A stretch of 33,562 bases of DNA from Bdellovibrio sp. Its GTDB lineage: Bacteria > Myxococcota > SpSt-1050. Below, in pieces: positions 31,958 to 33,562 of the stretch. Below the pieces are notes generated by a model. It saw nothing but the letters and a program-made list of their open reading frames with translations, did no database searches and was not told the origin of the DNA. The translations under genes and the position numbers were made by a program. The stretch is from positions 1 to 33,562 of the forward strand of contig DYEF01000052.1 of NCBI GenBank assembly GCA_020725805.1, in the 5' to 3' direction. The stretch's first letter is position 1, and every line of letters starts with the position of its first letter.

Positions 31958-32773
31958 TCAGACAAAACAGAGACCGGTATATCCAACGACACTGTCATAA
32001 TTACCGTCAACGGTACTGCTCGTATCATACCTTTTTACGATGCAATGTGCAGAACCAAGCAAGCGGCAGAGAGCAATATTTGCAGCGGTGCATTCATATC
32101 CGCACATTGAAATCTTCTCTTCCTCTATTGCTTTTTTAAGACCTGTCTCATCCATCTGTTCTATATATTTCAGTACTATTTTATCCTTTCTTATGGTCTC
32201 GTCGTAATTTTCATAATGGGAAAGATCGCTCGTCGAAAGAAATATAAAATCCTCTGAATACTCTCTGAAAACAGAAAAAAGTTTGTCTATGAAAGCTGAC
32301 AGAATATCCTTATCAAGTCTTTTAATAAGCATTGGTACAATCTGGATGTCACTCCTCATATATTTCAGCATAGGAAGCTGAACCTCGATCGAATGTTCGA
32401 TAACCTGAGCCTTTATATCCTCCTTCACAATATTTGTCCCAGAAAGAATATTTTTTGCCAATCCGGTATTTATTGTAACATCACCAATCGGTGTAACGAA
32501 TCTGCCCTCAGATAGAATATTGATATCCGGACCAAGTCCGCTGTGATTGGGAGCAAGAATAATGATATTCTCCGGAATCTCAATACATTTCAGGACAGAC
32601 ATGGCAACCTGTCCGGAGTAATGATATGCGGCGTGAGGAAGCATAATTCCCTTTGCCCTCAGTTTCTTGTGAGAGAACTCGACCCTGTTGTAGATATCCT
32701 GCAACATAGATATAAGGGCCTTGGGTTTCTCGGGATAAAACCTGCCTGCAAATTTTGGTTCTCTTACCAGCAT
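31958..32773 (-). CDS. amrB: Memo-family protein (AmmeMemoRadiSam system protein B)
   Basis: This 271-residue protein matches the MEMO1 family: MLVREPKFAGRFYP at the N-terminus, LPHAAYHYSGQVA near 45, LAPNHSGLG near 74, EHSIEVQLPMLKY near 127, LSTSDLSHYENYDE near 176, and MCGYECTAANIAL near 222. Conserved His and Cys residues that bind a metal in family members are present. In bacteria the gene is often beside AMMECR1 and radical-SAM partners; neither is in the window, so the other two may be elsewhere or absent. The biochemical role is not settled. Confidence 0.9.
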   Translation of the reverse strand: MLVREPKFAGRFYPEKPKALISMLQDIYNRVEFSHKKLRAKGIMLPHAAYHYSGQVAMSVLKCIEIPENIIILAPNHSGLGPDINILSEGRFVTPIGDVTINTGLAKNILSGTNIVKEDIKAQVIEHSIEVQLPMLKYMRSDIQIVPMLIKRLDKDILSAFIDKLFSVFREYSEDFIFLSTSDLSHYENYDETIRKDKIVLKYIEQMDETGLKKAIEEEKISMCGYECTAANIALCRLLGSAHCIVKRYDTSSTVDGNYDSVVGYTGLCFV

Positions 32774-32813
32774 AAGAACTGTCTGTCGCTATTCCAAACT
32801 GATAACATCAGTT

Positions 32814-33326
32814 TTACTTTCTCTTCTTTGCACTTTGTCTGCTCACCTGTCTCTTTTCAGGGACTTTTTTAGTACCTGTCTTTCTGGTACTGACTCCGGC
32901 CGTCTTCGAACCTGCAGAGGATTTGGTCTCGACTCTTACAGTTACCCTCGCCTTACCCTTCTTGGTGCCGGTCTTTTTATCACTGTCTTCGGCGGGAGGA
33001 AGCAGTTCATGCTCGAGAACATCGTTTAAGAGTTTCTTTGCCCTGTCTGAAAGACTCTTGAACTTTATTCCCATACCGGGATTTTCCGCCGTCCCGTTAT
33101 GTACAACGACACCCACAGATTCCAGATAACACCCGAACTGGGGAATATTAAAACTGATTTTGATTTCCGTGCCTACCGGAAGAGGATTTGCTGACCTTAC
33201 AAAGACACCTCCCACTGAGAGATTCGTCCCGATTTCAGAAAAAAACTGGTCAATGGTCCGGTAATTTATAAAGACCTTAACCGGTTTTCTCTCTTCTCTT
33301 CTTACCTCCGATGGACTCTTGCCCAT
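32814..33326 (-). CDS. PilZ-domain protein with basic Lys/Arg-rich tail
   Basis: This 170-residue protein has an N-terminal PilZ-like domain of the Myxococcus paralog type (RREERKPVKVFINY, EIGTNLSVGGVFVRS, VGTEIKISFNIP, NPGMGIKF). RREER and NLSVGG resemble the RxxxR and (D/N)xSxxG c-di-GMP contacts, so ligand binding is plausible. Residues from about 115 to the end form a low-complexity basic tail (KK, TKK, RK repeats) that could bind nucleic acid or an acidic partner. ATG at 33326 with AAGGAGG upstream is preferred over an in-frame TTG at 33341. It is the first gene of the long minus-strand series. Confidence 0.87.
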   Translation of the reverse strand: MGKSPSEVRREERKPVKVFINYRTIDQFFSEIGTNLSVGGVFVRSANPLPVGTEIKISFNIPQFGCYLESVGVVVHNGTAENPGMGIKFKSLSDRAKKLLNDVLEHELLPPAEDSDKKTGTKKGKARVTVRVETKSSAGSKTAGVSTRKTGTKKVPEKRQVSRQSAKKRK

Positions 33327-33355
33327 TAATCCTCCTTTCAAAAAGAGAAAGCAAT

Positions 33356-33382
33356 ATTATAACAATTTGCCCGAATTTGCAA
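33356..33382 (-). promoter_or_regulatory. Candidate promoter for the PilZ-to-argF gene series
   Basis: A perfect TATAAT -10 box lies at 33356-33361 on the minus strand, with TTGCAA at 33377-33382 as a possible -35 box, but the spacer is only 15 bases. The start site would be about 20 bases before the ribosome binding site of the PilZ gene. The near-palindrome around the -35 box may be an operator. Confidence 0.45.
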
Positions 33383-33562
33383 GCAATTCAAAAAGATTAA
33401 TTTGGACAATATTTATTGAAAGATACTGAATATACCCCAAAATTTTGGTATTTTTAGAGTGTATGAGAGCAGGGATTATTGATTTTACTACTATCTAAAA
33501 GCAATCTGTCTCTCTAAGCCTCTTGTTTCCTTATGTTTGCAAGGACTATGTAAACAAAATGC
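33383..33562. other. Non-coding right edge with AT-rich palindrome
   Basis: I see no gene in these 180 bases. They are AT-rich and contain the perfect palindrome CCAAAATTTTGG (33437-33448), which could be a regulator site for the PilZ gene series or for a gene beyond the window. Confidence 0.5.

Overview
The window comes from a moderately AT-rich bacterial chromosome. Arg is written mostly with AGA/AGG, and several starts are TTG or GTG. The gene mix points to an anaerobic or facultative deltaproteobacterium-like organism (Desulfobacterota/Myxococcota side of the tree): an MvhADG-HdrABC hydrogenase/heterodisulfide-reductase module, an AglZ/FrzS-type pseudo-receiver coiled-coil protein, a DUF4388+J-domain protein, a PilZ protein and Cys-ended secreted proteins with Asp/Ser-rich linkers. 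This placement is inference; there is no rRNA or other decisive marker, and a thermophilic or candidate lineage is equally possible.

Layout. (1) 1-364 is a leader region with a candidate promoter and two hairpins. (2) 365-7981 (+) is one probable operon: mvhD, mvhG, mvhA, a fused hdrC-hdrB, hdrA, then a CheY-like receiver and a receiver-histidine kinase. The enzymes would oxidise H2 and split electrons, at flavin in HdrA, between ferredoxin and a disulfide or other acceptor. (3) 7995-14030 is a signalling block: two more histidine kinases on opposite strands, a 733-residue pseudo-receiver/coiled-coil protein and a nitroreductase. (4) 14128-17616 holds a DUF465 protein (-), then a Wza-like export lipoprotein and an O-antigen ligase/polymerase-like membrane protein with TPRs (+). 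(5) 17654-21450 (-) encodes two secreted proteins, a papain-like protease and a GH15-like glycosidase. Both end in the same kind of short tail, Cys-x-Cys-x-Phe-x-x, after an SGDAG-containing linker.

(6) 21593-33326 (-) is a long co-directional series with short gaps. In transcription order it holds PilZ protein, Memo-family protein, DUF4388/J-domain protein, CapA-like lipoprotein, DUF374 acyltransferase, two adjacent nitrogenase-component-1-like proteins, ribosomal protein S20, a cyclic 2,3-diphosphoglycerate synthetase-like ATPase, carbamate kinase and ornithine carbamoyltransferase, closed by a hairpin terminator.

The strongest candidates for undescribed biology are the nitrogenase-like pair (a 601-residue subunit with an unknown N-terminal domain plus a 440-residue subunit, no NifH-like reductase beside it) and the shared CxCxF C-terminal tail on the two secreted enzymes. 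The cPGS-like/carbamate kinase/OTC set and the hydrogenase operon carrying its own signalling genes are also worth attention. All identifications were made by eye from sequence motifs; no database search was run.
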